Part shown: positions 48,922-58,244 of the stretch, piece after piece
How the letters are laid out: each line of letters starts with the position of its first letter
Position numbering within the stretch: the stretch's first letter is position 1
NCBI RefSeq assembly: GCF_000183545.2
Contig: NZ_JH976535.1
Span: 262,840 to 326,839 of the forward strand
From: Thermaerobacter subterraneus DSM 13965
GTDB taxonomy: Bacteria; Bacillota; Sulfobacillia; Thermaerobacterales; Thermaerobacteraceae
Direction: 5' to 3'
Length of the DNA: 64,000 bases
The notes under the pieces: model-generated
The model's input: the letters and a program-made list of their open reading frames with translations, nothing else
Databases searched by the model: none
Told to the model about the DNA's origin: nothing
Program-made: the position numbers and the translations under genes

Positions 48922-51528
48922 ATGGCCATGGCCTTCGACGACCGGTACAACTTCCATGCTGCGGAAAAGAAATGGCGGCAGCGTTGGGCCGAGGAAGGCC
49001 TCTACCACGTGGAGGCCGACCCGTCGCGCCCCAAGTACTACTGCCTGGAGATGTACCCCTACCCGTCGGGCAAGCTCCACATGGGCCACGTGCGCAACTA
49101 CTCCATCGGGGACGCCACGGCCCGGTTCTACCGCATGCGCGGGTTCAACGTCCTCTACCCCATGGGGTGGGACTCCTTCGGGCTGCCGGCCGAGAACGCG
49201 GCCATCGCCAACCAGACCCACCCCGCCCGCTGGACCTACGCCAACATCGCCGCCATGCGGGAGCAGATGCAGCGCCTGGGCCTGAGCTACGACTGGCGGC
49301 GGGAGATCGCCTGCTCCCACCCGGGGTATTACAAGTGGACCCAGTGGCTGTTCCTGCTCCTCTACAAGCGGGGCCTGGTGGAGCGGAAGAAGGCGCCGGT
49401 GAACTGGTGCCCGCGCTGTGCCACGGTGCTGGCCAACGAGCAGGTGGAGGACGGGACCTGCTGGCGCTGCGGCACGCCGGTGGAAAAGCGCGAGCTGGAA
49501 CAGTGGTTCTTCAAGATCACGGCCTATGCCGACCGGCTGCTGGCCGACCTGGACCTGCTGGAGGGCTGGCCGGAGCGGGTCAAGGTGATGCAGCGCAACT
49601 GGATCGGCCGCAGCGAGGGCATGGAGCTGGACTTCCCCATCGCCGGGCGGGATGAGAAGCTCACCGTCTTCACCACCCGCCACGACACGATCTACGGGGC
49701 GACCTTCATGGTGCTGGCCCCCGACCACCCCCTCACCCTGGAGCTCGCCCGCGGGACCCCGCAGGAAGAGGCGGTGCGCGCCTTCGTGGAAAGGGTGACG
49801 CGCCTGACGGTCCGGGACCGGGCCGAGGCGGTGGACGCCAAGGAGGGGGTCTTCACCGGCGCCTACGCCATCAACCCGGCCACGGGGGAACGGATCCCCA
49901 TCTGGACGGCCAACTACGTGCTGATGGACTACGGCACCGGCGCGATCCAGGCGGTGCCGGCCCACGACGAGCGGGACTTCGAGTTCGCCCGCCAGTACGG
50001 CCTGCCCGTCCGGGTGGTGATCCAGGGCGAGGGCGTGCCGGCCGAGGGCGACCGGCTGGAGGAGGCCTACACCGGCCCGGGCCGCATGATCCATTCGGGC
50101 CCCTACGACGGCATGGACAGCCGGGAAGCCTACCGGCGCATGGCCGAGGATTTCGAGCGCCAGGGCATCGGCCGGCGGACGGTGAACTACCGGCTGCGCG
50201 ATTGGCTGATCTCCCGGCAGCGCTACTGGGGTGCGCCCATTCCCATCGTCTACTGTGACGCTTGCGGCGTTGTGCCGGTGCCGGAAGAACAGCTGCCGGT
50301 CCTCCTGCCCGACGATGTGCGCTTCGAGGTGGGGGCCTCGCCCCTGGCCACCTCCGAGTCCTTCGTGCGCACCACCTGCCCGGCCTGCGGCGGCCCGGCC
50401 CGGCGGGAGACGGACACCATGGACACCTTCGTCGACTCGTCCTGGTACTACTACCGCTACACGTCGCCGCGGGACGAGCACCAGCCCTTCGACCGGGAGA
50501 AGGTGTTCTACTGGCTGCCCGTCGACCAGTACATCGGCGGCATCGAGCACGCCGTGCTGCACCTGCTCTATTCCCGGTTCATCACCAAGGTGCTCTACGA
50601 CGAGGGCCTGGTGCCCAGCCCCGAGCCCTTCCAGCGCCTCCTGACCCAGGGCATGGTGATCAAGGACGGCGCCAAGATGTCCAAGTCCAAGGGCAACGTG
50701 GTCAGCCCCGAGGACATCCTGGAGGAGTACGGGGCCGACGCCACCCGCCTGTTCATCCTCTTCGCCGCGCCGCCCGAGCGCGACCTGGAGTGGTCGGAGC
50801 ACGGCATCGAGGGCGCCAGCCGGTTCGTCCACCGGGTCTGGCGGCTGGTGGCGGGGTGCGCCGGTGCGATCCGTGGCGCTACGGGGCAGGTGGCGGCAGC
50901 CCGCGACGGGGCGGTGGCGGTCCCCCGGCCCGAGGTCCCGCAGCCGCCGGCCGGAGGCCGGCAGGCGGCCGCGGCAGATGCTGGCGTGATGCCCGTAACG
51001 GAAGGCTGGGGGCCGGAAGAACACGCCCTGTGGCGGGAGGTCCACCGCGCCATCGCCCGGGTGACCGCCGACATGGCCGAGCGCATGCAGTACAACACGG
51101 CGGTGGCCGCCCTGATGGAGCTGGTCAACGCCATCTACGGCTACCGGGACCGGGTCGAACCGGCGGCGCAGCGGGCCGACCTGCTGGCCGCGGCGCTGGA
51201 CCGCCTCTTGCGCATGCTGGCGCCCTTTACCCCGTACCTGGCGGAAGAAGCCTGGGAACTGCTGGGCTGGCGGGAGACGCGGGGCAGCGTGCACCGGCAG
51301 CCCTGGCCCCAGTGGGATCCCTCGGTGCTGGAGGCCGGCACCGTGGAGATCGTGGTCCAGGTCAACGGCAAGGTGCGGGACCGGCTGCAGGTCCCGGCGG
51401 GCCTGGGCGAGGAAGATCTGCGCCGGCAGGCCCTGGCCAGCCCGCGGGTCCGGGAGTGGATTGACGGCAAGACCGTGGCGCGGGTGGTCACCGTGCCGGG
51501 TCGCCTGGTGAACATCGTGGTCCGCTAG
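48922..51528 (+). CDS. leuS: Leucyl-tRNA synthetase
   Basis: LeuRS is a class I synthetase with CP1 editing. In 868 residues it shows the HIGH motif YPSGKLHMGHVRNYSIGD (about residue 43), zinc-type Cys (CPRC, CWRC), editing-domain motifs including TFMVLAPDHPL, the DTMDTFVDSSWYY segment, and KMSKS as AKMSKSKGNVVSPED. An Ala/Gly/Arg/Pro-rich insert of about 45 residues (644-692) sits between the catalytic part and the anticodon-binding helices and is not usual. ATG 48922 (or 48928) follows AGGAGGAGG. Expression is presumably tied to uncharged tRNA-Leu via the leader. Confidence 0.97.
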   Translation: MAMAFDDRYNFHAAEKKWRQRWAEEGLYHVEADPSRPKYYCLEMYPYPSGKLHMGHVRNYSIGDATARFYRMRGFNVLYPMGWDSFGLPAENAAIANQTHPARWTYANIAAMREQMQRLGLSYDWRREIACSHPGYYKWTQWLFLLLYKRGLVERKKAPVNWCPRCATVLANEQVEDGTCWRCGTPVEKRELEQWFFKITAYADRLLADLDLLEGWPERVKVMQRNWIGRSEGMELDFPIAGRDEKLTVFTTRHDTIYGATFMVLAPDHPLTLELARGTPQEEAVRAFVERVTRLTVRDRAEAVDAKEGVFTGAYAINPATGERIPIWTANYVLMDYGTGAIQAVPAHDERDFEFARQYGLPVRVVIQGEGVPAEGDRLEEAYTGPGRMIHSGPYDGMDSREAYRRMAEDFERQGIGRRTVNYRLRDWLISRQRYWGAPIPIVYCDACGVVPVPEEQLPVLLPDDVRFEVGASPLATSESFVRTTCPACGGPARRETDTMDTFVDSSWYYYRYTSPRDEHQPFDREKVFYWLPVDQYIGGIEHAVLHLLYSRFITKVLYDEGLVPSPEPFQRLLTQGMVIKDGAKMSKSKGNVVSPEDILEEYGADATRLFILFAAPPERDLEWSEHGIEGASRFVHRVWRLVAGCAGAIRGATGQVAAARDGAVAVPRPEVPQPPAGGRQAAAADAGVMPVTEGWGPEEHALWREVHRAIARVTADMAERMQYNTAVAALMELVNAIYGYRDRVEPAAQRADLLAAALDRLLRMLAPFTPYLAEEAWELLGWRETRGSVHRQPWPQWDPSVLEAGTVEIVVQVNGKVRDRLQVPAGLGEEDLRRQALASPRVREWIDGKTVARVVTVPGRLVNIVVR

Positions 51529-51548
51529 GCGGGGCCATGGGGCCCCGC
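51529..51548 (+). terminator. Hairpin directly after leuS
   Basis: GCGGGGCC (51529-51536) and GGCCCCGC (51541-51548) with loop ATGG form a perfect 8-bp stem starting at the leuS stop. No T run follows, so it is only a candidate terminator. Confidence 0.45.
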
Positions 51549-51825
51549 AGGCGCCGGGGAACGGCCCCCGTGCGAAGGCGCGGCCGGGCCACGGGCCGCG
51601 GCTCCGGGGACAGGGGCGTGGCACCGGCGCCGGGGCCAGGATGCAGGACCTGGTGCCGGCCTTGCGCGGCGGCACGGGCCCGCGGTGCCGGCACGGTGAT
51701 GCCCGGCGATTCATTCCCAAGGATTCTCAGGGCGCGCAAGGGGTGCTTAAGGCACGGTTTGCGGTTCGCGGTCGCCTGCGGTTCGCAGCCACCGGAGGAC
51801 GGGTGCGGGTGCACCCGTCCTCGTT

Positions 51826-53713
51826 GTGTGCGCCCGGCATGGGCGAGTGCTAAGGGGTGAAAGTCCCCTGCGGAGGGTGGCCCCGTACAACCGCTAGCCG
51901 AAGGCAAGGGTGCCCGCGGCGACGCGGGATCCGAAGGAAGCCGGAGGCAAAGTCGCGACCCGACGACCAGGAACCGCGGGCGAGGCGGCGCCGTCTGGGC
52001 GAGCTGGCACAACACAGCGAAGCCCGAGATGGGCCGAAGGGCGGCGCTGTAAACGCGGCGGGTGTGCGACGAAAGTGCTCGCTCTTACCCGGGGAGGCCT
52101 GCCGGTAGGCCAGCGGAGCTGGCAACCCGCGACCGCAAGGCGCGGCTGAGCCGGCAGGAGTCAGCAGAGGCCGTAGTACCGCCGGCCGGGCCGGCGGGAA
52201 GGGCCGAACGTCGAGTCCGGGAGGGTGTTGGCGCGTTCGCGCCGGGTGCGAGGAGAGCAGCCAACCCGAGAGGGCCTCGCCCAGGAAGCGGTGGTGAATC
52301 CCACCGGGGCCTGGGTGAGAGCGGAGCACCCGGCCGGGACAGACCGGCGCCCCTCCCCGCGGAGGACGTGGTGGCGTGGACCTGATGGAGCAGGTGGTGG
52401 CCCGGGAGAACATGGGGGCCGCCCTACGACGGGTCGAGCAGAACCGGGGCGCGCCGGGTATCGACGGCATGACCGTCGAACAACTGCGGGGTTTTCTGCG
52501 GGAGCGGTGGCCGCAGGTGCGCGCCCAGCTGCTGGCGGGAACCTACCAGCCGCAGCCCGTCCGCCGGGTGGCGATCCCCAAACCCGGAGGCGGCACGCGC
52601 CTCCTGGGGATTCCGACCGTCCTGGACCGCCTGATCCAGCAGGCTTTGCTGCAGGTGCTGACGCCGATCTTCGACCCCGACTTTTCGGAGCACAGCTATG
52701 GCTTTCGGCCGGGACGCTCCGCCCACCAGGCAGTCGAAGCGGCGCGGCGGCACGTCGAGGAAGGGTACGCCTGGGTGGTCGACCTGGACCTCGAACAGTT
52801 CTTTGACCGGGTGAACCATGACGTCCTGATGGCCCGGGTGATGCGGAAGGTCGCGGACAAGCGCGTCCGCATGCTGATCCGCCGCTACCTGCAGGCCGGC
52901 GTGATGGTCGGTGGGGTGAAGGTGCGGACGGAAGAGGGGACGCCCCAGGGCGGCCCCCTCAGCCCGCTCTTGGCCAACATCCTTCTCGACGACCTGGACA
53001 AAGAGCTGGAACGGCGGGGACACCGCTTTGTCCGTTATGCGGACGATTGCAACATCTACGTCCGCTCGGAACGGGCAGGGCACCGGGTCATGGCAGGCGT
53101 ACGGCGCTTCCTCGAGCAGCGGCTTCGGCTCAAGGTCAACGAACAAAAGAGCGCGGTTGATCGGCCGTGGCGACGCAAGTTCCTCGGCTTCAGCATGTAT
53201 CACGGCCGGGACGGCGTCCGCCTGCGGGTGGCCCCCCAAACGGTGCAGCGGCTCAAAGACCGGCTTCGCACCCTGACCAGCCGGACGTGGTCCGTTTCCA
53301 TGGCCGAGCGGATCCGCCGGATCAACACTTACCTGCGGGGCTGGCTTGCGTACTTCCGGATTGCGGACATGGCAAGCCTCCTCGATACCGTGGAAGGTTG
53401 GCTCCGGCGACGCTTGCAGGCGTGCCTTTGGAAGCAATGGAAACGGCCCCGCACCCGTTTGCGGGAACTCCGCGCCCTGGGACATCCCGAGTGGAAGGCC
53501 CGGCAGTGGGCCTTTTCGCGCCGGGGTTATTGGGCCATGGCCGGTGGCCCGCTCAACAGCGCCCTGGGCAAGCGCTACTGGCTTGCCCAGGGGCTGCTGA
53601 GCCTGACCCAGTACTACCACCCACTTCGCCATGCTCGACGAACCGCCCGGTGCGGACCCGCATGCCGGGTGGTGTGAGAGGACGGGGCCGTGACCGGCCC
53701 CTCCTACTCGATT
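51826..53713 (+). mobile_element. Group II intron with RT/maturase
   Basis: The element begins GTGTGCGCCCGGCATGGGCG, matching the GUGYG 5' end of group II introns, and has a long structured 5' region without ORF. An RT gene occupies its 3' half. Domain V (about 53645-53680, CCGCCCGGTGCGG pairing with CCGGGTGG) and domain VI with the terminal CTACTCGATT close it near 53713. It lies 3 nt after a perfect 12-bp stem (GAGGACGGGTGC/GCACCCGTCCTC, 51795-51822), the kind of site favoured by class C introns. The intron class is inferred, not proven. The exact 3' splice site is uncertain by a few bases. Confidence 0.85.
52376..53677 (+). CDS. ltrA: Group II intron reverse transcriptase/maturase
   Basis: The intron-encoded protein promotes splicing and retrohoming. 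In 433 residues it shows RT blocks VLDRLIQQALLQVL, YGFRPGRSAHQAV, WVVDLDLEQFFDRV, GTPQGGPLSPLLANI and the catalytic RYADDCNIYV, followed by a maturase (GIIM) region ending near LAQGLLSLTQYYHP. No HNH endonuclease domain is visible, consistent with a class C-like intron. GTG 52376 is used because GGAGGAC precedes it at suitable spacing; ATG 52385 is possible. The last ~15 codons overlap intron domain V, a known arrangement. The RT appears intact. Confidence 0.93.
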   Translation: MDLMEQVVARENMGAALRRVEQNRGAPGIDGMTVEQLRGFLRERWPQVRAQLLAGTYQPQPVRRVAIPKPGGGTRLLGIPTVLDRLIQQALLQVLTPIFDPDFSEHSYGFRPGRSAHQAVEAARRHVEEGYAWVVDLDLEQFFDRVNHDVLMARVMRKVADKRVRMLIRRYLQAGVMVGGVKVRTEEGTPQGGPLSPLLANILLDDLDKELERRGHRFVRYADDCNIYVRSERAGHRVMAGVRRFLEQRLRLKVNEQKSAVDRPWRRKFLGFSMYHGRDGVRLRVAPQTVQRLKDRLRTLTSRTWSVSMAERIRRINTYLRGWLAYFRIADMASLLDTVEGWLRRRLQACLWKQWKRPRTRLRELRALGHPEWKARQWAFSRRGYWAMAGGPLNSALGKRYWLAQGLLSLTQYYHPLRHARRTARCGPACRVV

Positions 53714-53769
53714 CTCGGCGTGAGCAGGCGGCCCGGCGGCCTCACGCGGGTCGCCCGTTCATCCAGTAT

Positions 53770-53798
53770 TTGACATTGTCCCCGGTGTGGTGTAATAA
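53770..53798 (+). promoter_or_regulatory. Promoter upstream of comEA
   Basis: TTGACA (53770-53775), 17 bp, TAATAA (53793-53798) in an AT-rich patch. It lies just beyond the intron 3' end and 180 nt before comEA, which implies an untranslated leader of about 170 nt. Confidence 0.7.
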
Positions 53799-53974
53799 AT
53801 TGGTAGTTACGGTTGCCGTCCTTGGCGCTTCGGTGCCCGAGCCGGAAGCCCGCCATCACCGCGAGCTTCGCTGCCTGTCCCCGGGGTAGGGGTGGCGAGG
53901 GGCATCCGGCCGGTCGCAGGGCCTGGCCGGATCGCGGAGGGCGGGACCCTTTGTTGTGCGGGGAGGCATGGGAC

Positions 53975-55156
53975 ATGGATCCGGGGTCGTTCCGCCCGCC
54001 CCATGCGACGCACCACGGCGAGCGTGCCGGCGTGGTGTTCTTCCAGCCGCCGGAGCGGGTTGCCCCTGGCGCAAGCCGCCCCTCCGGATCCGTAGCCGGT
54101 GCCCGGGTGCCCGGCCCGCGGAGGGGCCCGGGGCGAGCCCAGCCGGGCCCGCCCTCGGGGGCGGATTTCACGCCGCCACCCCGGCCTCCGGTGGTTTCCG
54201 GTCCGGCCTCCCGGCGGCGCCGGGCCGGAACGGTGGCGCCGCTGCTGGGGCTCTGTTTCCTGGCCGCCGTCTGGTCGTGGCGCGCCATGACCGGCAGTGC
54301 GGCGGCACCGCTGCTGGTGGAGCCGGGGCCGGCTCCAGGGCCTGGCCGGCCGGAGGTCTCCGCCACCGCGCCGCCGGGGGAGCCCGAGACAGCAGGGAGC
54401 GAGACGGGCGCTGCGTCGAAGGGCGACCAGCCCGGGCCCCTACGGGCGGGGGCGACGCCAGGAACGGCGCCCGGGGATACCCCGTCCCCACCCGGCGACC
54501 CCGCGCTCCAGGGGCCGGAGGCGGCCGGTGAGCGTCAGGCAGGGGCCGGGGAGTCCGGTGACCCTGCCTCGCCCGCCGTCTGGGCCCAACTCTATCCGGG
54601 TGCAGCCGGTGCCGCCGGAAGGCCGGTGAGGCCGGGCGCGGCGGGCGGGCCCTCCGGGCCGGTCCTCACCGTGCACGTGGCCGGGGCCGTGGCCCAGCCC
54701 GGCGTGTACCTCCTCCCGGCCGGTGCCCGGGTGGTCGATGCCATCACCGCTGCCGGCGGCCCGGCGCCGGCAGCGGCGCCGCATGCCCTGAATCTGGCGG
54801 CTCCCCTGGCCGACGGCACGCGCGTCCTGGTGCCCACCCAGAAGGAGCTGGCGGCCGGAACCTTCGTCCCGGCCCGGGACGGCGTCACCGCCGCCGCTCC
54901 GGGGGCCGCGGCCGGCACCGCCACCGGCGGGGGAGCCGGCGCCGCCGGCGGGCCCCAGGGCCGGATCGACATCAACCGCGCCACGGCGGCCGAGCTGGAG
55001 GCTCTGCCGGGCATCGGGCCGGCCCTGGCCCAGCGCATTGTGGCGGACCGGGAGGTCAACGGCCCCTTCCGCCGTCCCCAGGACCTGACCCGGGTGCCGG
55101 GCATTGGGGAGAAGACCCTGGCCCAGCTGCTTCCGCACATCACCGCCGGCCCCTGA
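53975..55156 (+). CDS. comEA: ComEA-family competence DNA-binding protein
   Basis: ComEA binds double-stranded DNA at the cell surface in natural transformation. The 393-residue product has a low-complexity N-terminal region, a membrane helix near residues 85-105 (TVAPLLGLCFLAAVWSW), a long Gly/Pro-rich linker, an SLBB domain (VHVAGAVAQPGVYLLPAGARVVDAI, about 229-290), and a C-terminal helix-hairpin-helix pair (RIDINRATAAELEALPGIGPALAQRI, about 328-393). ATG 53975 is 8 nt after GGGAGG. comEC follows, as in the Bacillus comE operon. The linkers make it about twice the usual length. Confidence 0.92.
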   Translation: MDPGSFRPPHATHHGERAGVVFFQPPERVAPGASRPSGSVAGARVPGPRRGPGRAQPGPPSGADFTPPPRPPVVSGPASRRRRAGTVAPLLGLCFLAAVWSWRAMTGSAAAPLLVEPGPAPGPGRPEVSATAPPGEPETAGSETGAASKGDQPGPLRAGATPGTAPGDTPSPPGDPALQGPEAAGERQAGAGESGDPASPAVWAQLYPGAAGAAGRPVRPGAAGGPSGPVLTVHVAGAVAQPGVYLLPAGARVVDAITAAGGPAPAAAPHALNLAAPLADGTRVLVPTQKELAAGTFVPARDGVTAAAPGAAAGTATGGGAGAAGGPQGRIDINRATAAELEALPGIGPALAQRIVADREVNGPFRRPQDLTRVPGIGEKTLAQLLPHITAGP

Positions 55157-55191
55157 TGCTCCCGGCGCCCGGTTGAAGGAGAGAGGGCAGG

Positions 55192-58170
55192 GTGGTCTAC
55201 CGCACCGGCTGGATGCTGGCTTACGCGGCCACCGTCGGCTTGTGGGCCCTGCTGCGCTGGCCGGGCTACCAGGCCGGCCCGCCGCCGCCGGGCGCACCCG
55301 CGGCGGAGGCGGCGCTGCTCGGGCTGGGGGCCGCCCTGGTCACCATGCCGTGGAACGGGGTGGCCGGAGACGGCCGGGGCGGTCGCCGGCCGTGGTGGGT
55401 TCCGGAGCGCATGGCCGGCTCGCTGCTGGTGGCGCTGGCGGCCGGCTCCGCCTGGCTGGCAGCCGACAGCTGGATCCGTGACGCCTGGGGGCCGGCCCCA
55501 TGGGAAGGGGTGCGGCCGGTGGTGGTGACGGGGCGCCTGGAGGGAGCCGAGCGGCTGGCCGTGACGGCCATCGGCGACACCCCGGTGCGCACCCGGCTTC
55601 GGGTCCGCTGGCCCCGGACCATGGGTGCGGGCCCAGGCCAGGGGATCCCGCCGGGGGCGGTGGTCCAGGTGACGGGCACCCTGCGGCGGCTGCGCCCGGC
55701 GACCAATCCCGGCGGCTACGACGACCGGGCGGCCGGGCTGCGCCAGGGCTATGCTTATGAGCTCCGGGCCGACGGGCCGCCCCGGGTGCAGGTCGCGCCG
55801 GGGCCCTTCAGCTGGGCCGGCCGGGGTCTGGCCCGGCTCAGGCATGCCCTGGAAGCGGGCCTGGTCCTCGCCTTGCCGCCGGGCCCCCGGGGCGTGGCCG
55901 CAGCCCTGCTCCTCGATCAGCGCCAGGGCCTTTCCGTGACGGCGCGGAACGCCCTGGCCGAAACGGGACTGATTCACGCCCTGGCCGTGTCGGGCCAGCA
56001 TGTGGCCATGGCCGCGGCCCTTGCGACCTGGACGGCCGGCAGGGCGCGCTGGCTGCCGCGCCGGAGGCGGGCGGGTGCCATGGCGGTGGTGGTCCTGTAT
56101 GCAGGCCTGACCGGCGGGCCGCCGTCGGTGCTGCGGGCCACCGCAACCTTTCTGCTCGCGGAGCTTGCGCGGGCCCTGGCCCGCCCGGTGAGCCCCCTCA
56201 CCATTCTGGTATGGTCGGGGTTTCTGCAGGCAGCCTGGCGGCCCCTGGTCCTCCTGGATCCGGGGTTCCAGCTGTCCTTCGCGGCGACGGCGGGACTGAT
56301 CCTGCTGGGAAGCCCCCTGCAGCGGGCCTGGCGGCGGTGGTGGAACCGCTGCCGGGCCCTCGTGGCGCCGGTGGGACCGCGACGGCCCGGAGGGGAGCGC
56401 GCGGCGCCGGCCGGGCTCGCTGCGACCCGCCTGGAGCACGCCTTTCCGGAACCGCCGCTGGGCTTCCTGGCGCCACTCCTGGCGAACCCGCGCGAGCCCG
56501 TTGTGGAAAAAAGGCACCGGCCCGGCGCCGGTCCGGCTCCACCGCAAGCGGCACCAGGACAGCCCCAGGGTGCCCTCGTACCCAGCGGCGGGTCCAGGGC
56601 CGCTCCCGCCGCCGCCGGGATGCCGGCCGTTTTCGCCGATGCGAGCGGCCGGGCCGCACCCCTAGGGCTGCCCTGGCGGGAAGGAACGGCCGGCCGGGTA
56701 CGGGGGGCCTTCTGGCACGTCGCCGGCTGGGCCGGCGATGCCCTGGCGGTCACCCTGGCGGCGCAGCTGGCCGTCCTGCCCGTGCAGGTTGCCCTCTTCG
56801 GCCGGGCGCCCCTGCTGGCCCTGGTGGCGAACCTGGCCGTGGTGCCCGTCTCCGCCGTGGCCCTGGTGGCGGCCGCCGCGGCGGCGGCGCTGGGCGCGAC
56901 GCTCCATGCTCTCCCCTTGCCCTCTGGCTGGCAGGAACCGGCCGCCCTGCTGGCCAGGCTGGCGGGGTGGCCAGCAGCTGCCAGCCTGGCGCTCATGGTG
57001 AAGACGGCCATGGTGGCGGGGCGGGTACCGGGTGCCGCCGGCGGGCTGGCGCCGGCGGCCGCGGGCTGCCTGGCCCTGGCCACCACCTGGATCCTCTGGT
57101 GCCTGGGCGACGGGCGCCCGGCCTACGCCCGGCGCCGGCGTCCTCGCCCCCTGCCCCCTCTGCAGCAGCTGGCCCCGGCCGCTACGGGGCTGGTCGCGGC
57201 GGTGGCCCTGTCCGCCTGGCTGCTCCGGCCGCCCGCCCCGGGGACGTGGGTGGCCTGGTTTCTCGACGTGGGGCAGGGTGACGCCATCCTGGTGCAGTTC
57301 CCGGGGGGCCGGAGCGCCCTGGTGGACGCCGGCGGCAAAGCCCTGCAGGCCGAACCCGGCCGGTACTGGCCCGGGCCGCCGCCGGTCGTGGCCGACGCCG
57401 TGGGGGAGCAGGTCACGGTGCCGGTGGTGCGGCGGCTGCTGGGCCGGGGGCCGGACCTGCTGGTCGTCACCCACGGAGACCGGGACCACGCCGGCGGGGC
57501 AGGGGCCGTCATCGAGCAGCTGGGGGCCCAGATGGTCTGGCTGGGCGGCATCCCGGGCGTGCCGCTGGACGAGGCCCTCCAGGCGGCCGCTGCCCGGCGC
57601 GGCGTGCCCCTGGTGCGGCCGGCGGCCGGATGGCGGTGGCAGCCGGCGCCCGGTTGCCGGGTCGACGTTCTGCATCCCCAGGAGCCGGGTGGCGCGGCCG
57701 GGACCGGCGCCGCGGCGGCAGATGGCGCAAGGGGAAGCGGCCGCGGCGGCGGGCCGGCCGGCAGCGAAAACGACCGGTCGCTGGTCCTGCGGCTCGATTG
57801 CGGCGGACCGCGCCTGCTCCTGACCGGCGACCTGGAGCGAGCCGGCGAGGAAGAGCTCCTGCGCCGGGGAGTGGACCTGCGCGCCGAGGTGCTCAAGGTC
57901 TCCCACCACGGCTCGCGCGGGGCGACCACCGCCGCCTTCCTGGCGGCGGTAAGGCCGCGACTGGCGGTGGTTTCCGCCGGTCCGAACCCTTACGGGCTGC
58001 CCCATGTGGAGACCCTGGCCCGCCTGCAGCGTGCCGGCATCCCCGTGCTGCGGACCGACCGGCTGGGTGCGGTGTCGGTCCGGGCAGGACCGGGCCAGCG
58101 CCTGGAGGTCCGGGTCATGCTTCCCGGCGGCGGGAACTCCGAGGCCTCCCGGGCGTTCAGGGGGTCGTGA
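55192..58170 (+). CDS. comEC: ComEC/Rec2 DNA-uptake channel
   Basis: ComEC forms the inner-membrane channel for single-stranded DNA import. The 992-residue protein has an N-terminal OB-type region, the multi-helix competence domain (with LLDQRQGLSVTARNALAETGLIHALAVSGQHVA, seen as its SGQH core), and a C-terminal metallo-beta-lactamase domain from about residue 686 (FLDVGQGDAILVQF, THGDRDHAGG near 760, and KVSHHGSRGATT). Two Gly/Pro/Ala-rich loops separate helices. GTG 55192 follows GAAGGAGAGAGGG. The metal ligands look intact, so it is probably functional. Confidence 0.95.
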   Translation: MVYRTGWMLAYAATVGLWALLRWPGYQAGPPPPGAPAAEAALLGLGAALVTMPWNGVAGDGRGGRRPWWVPERMAGSLLVALAAGSAWLAADSWIRDAWGPAPWEGVRPVVVTGRLEGAERLAVTAIGDTPVRTRLRVRWPRTMGAGPGQGIPPGAVVQVTGTLRRLRPATNPGGYDDRAAGLRQGYAYELRADGPPRVQVAPGPFSWAGRGLARLRHALEAGLVLALPPGPRGVAAALLLDQRQGLSVTARNALAETGLIHALAVSGQHVAMAAALATWTAGRARWLPRRRRAGAMAVVVLYAGLTGGPPSVLRATATFLLAELARALARPVSPLTILVWSGFLQAAWRPLVLLDPGFQLSFAATAGLILLGSPLQRAWRRWWNRCRALVAPVGPRRPGGERAAPAGLAATRLEHAFPEPPLGFLAPLLANPREPVVEKRHRPGAGPAPPQAAPGQPQGALVPSGGSRAAPAAAGMPAVFADASGRAAPLGLPWREGTAGRVRGAFWHVAGWAGDALAVTLAAQLAVLPVQVALFGRAPLLALVANLAVVPVSAVALVAAAAAAALGATLHALPLPSGWQEPAALLARLAGWPAAASLALMVKTAMVAGRVPGAAGGLAPAAAGCLALATTWILWCLGDGRPAYARRRRPRPLPPLQQLAPAATGLVAAVALSAWLLRPPAPGTWVAWFLDVGQGDAILVQFPGGRSALVDAGGKALQAEPGRYWPGPPPVVADAVGEQVTVPVVRRLLGRGPDLLVVTHGDRDHAGGAGAVIEQLGAQMVWLGGIPGVPLDEALQAAAARRGVPLVRPAAGWRWQPAPGCRVDVLHPQEPGGAAGTGAAAADGARGSGRGGGPAGSENDRSLVLRLDCGGPRLLLTGDLERAGEEELLRRGVDLRAEVLKVSHHGSRGATTAAFLAAVRPRLAVVSAGPNPYGLPHVETLARLQRAGIPVLRTDRLGAVSVRAGPGQRLEVRVMLPGGGNSEASRAFRGS

Positions 58171-58244
58171 AGGGCGCGACGGTCCGGTAGGATGTCCGGT
58201 AGGATGCTGGCTGGAGGCACGCAAGGGAGGAGGTCCGCCTGCCC

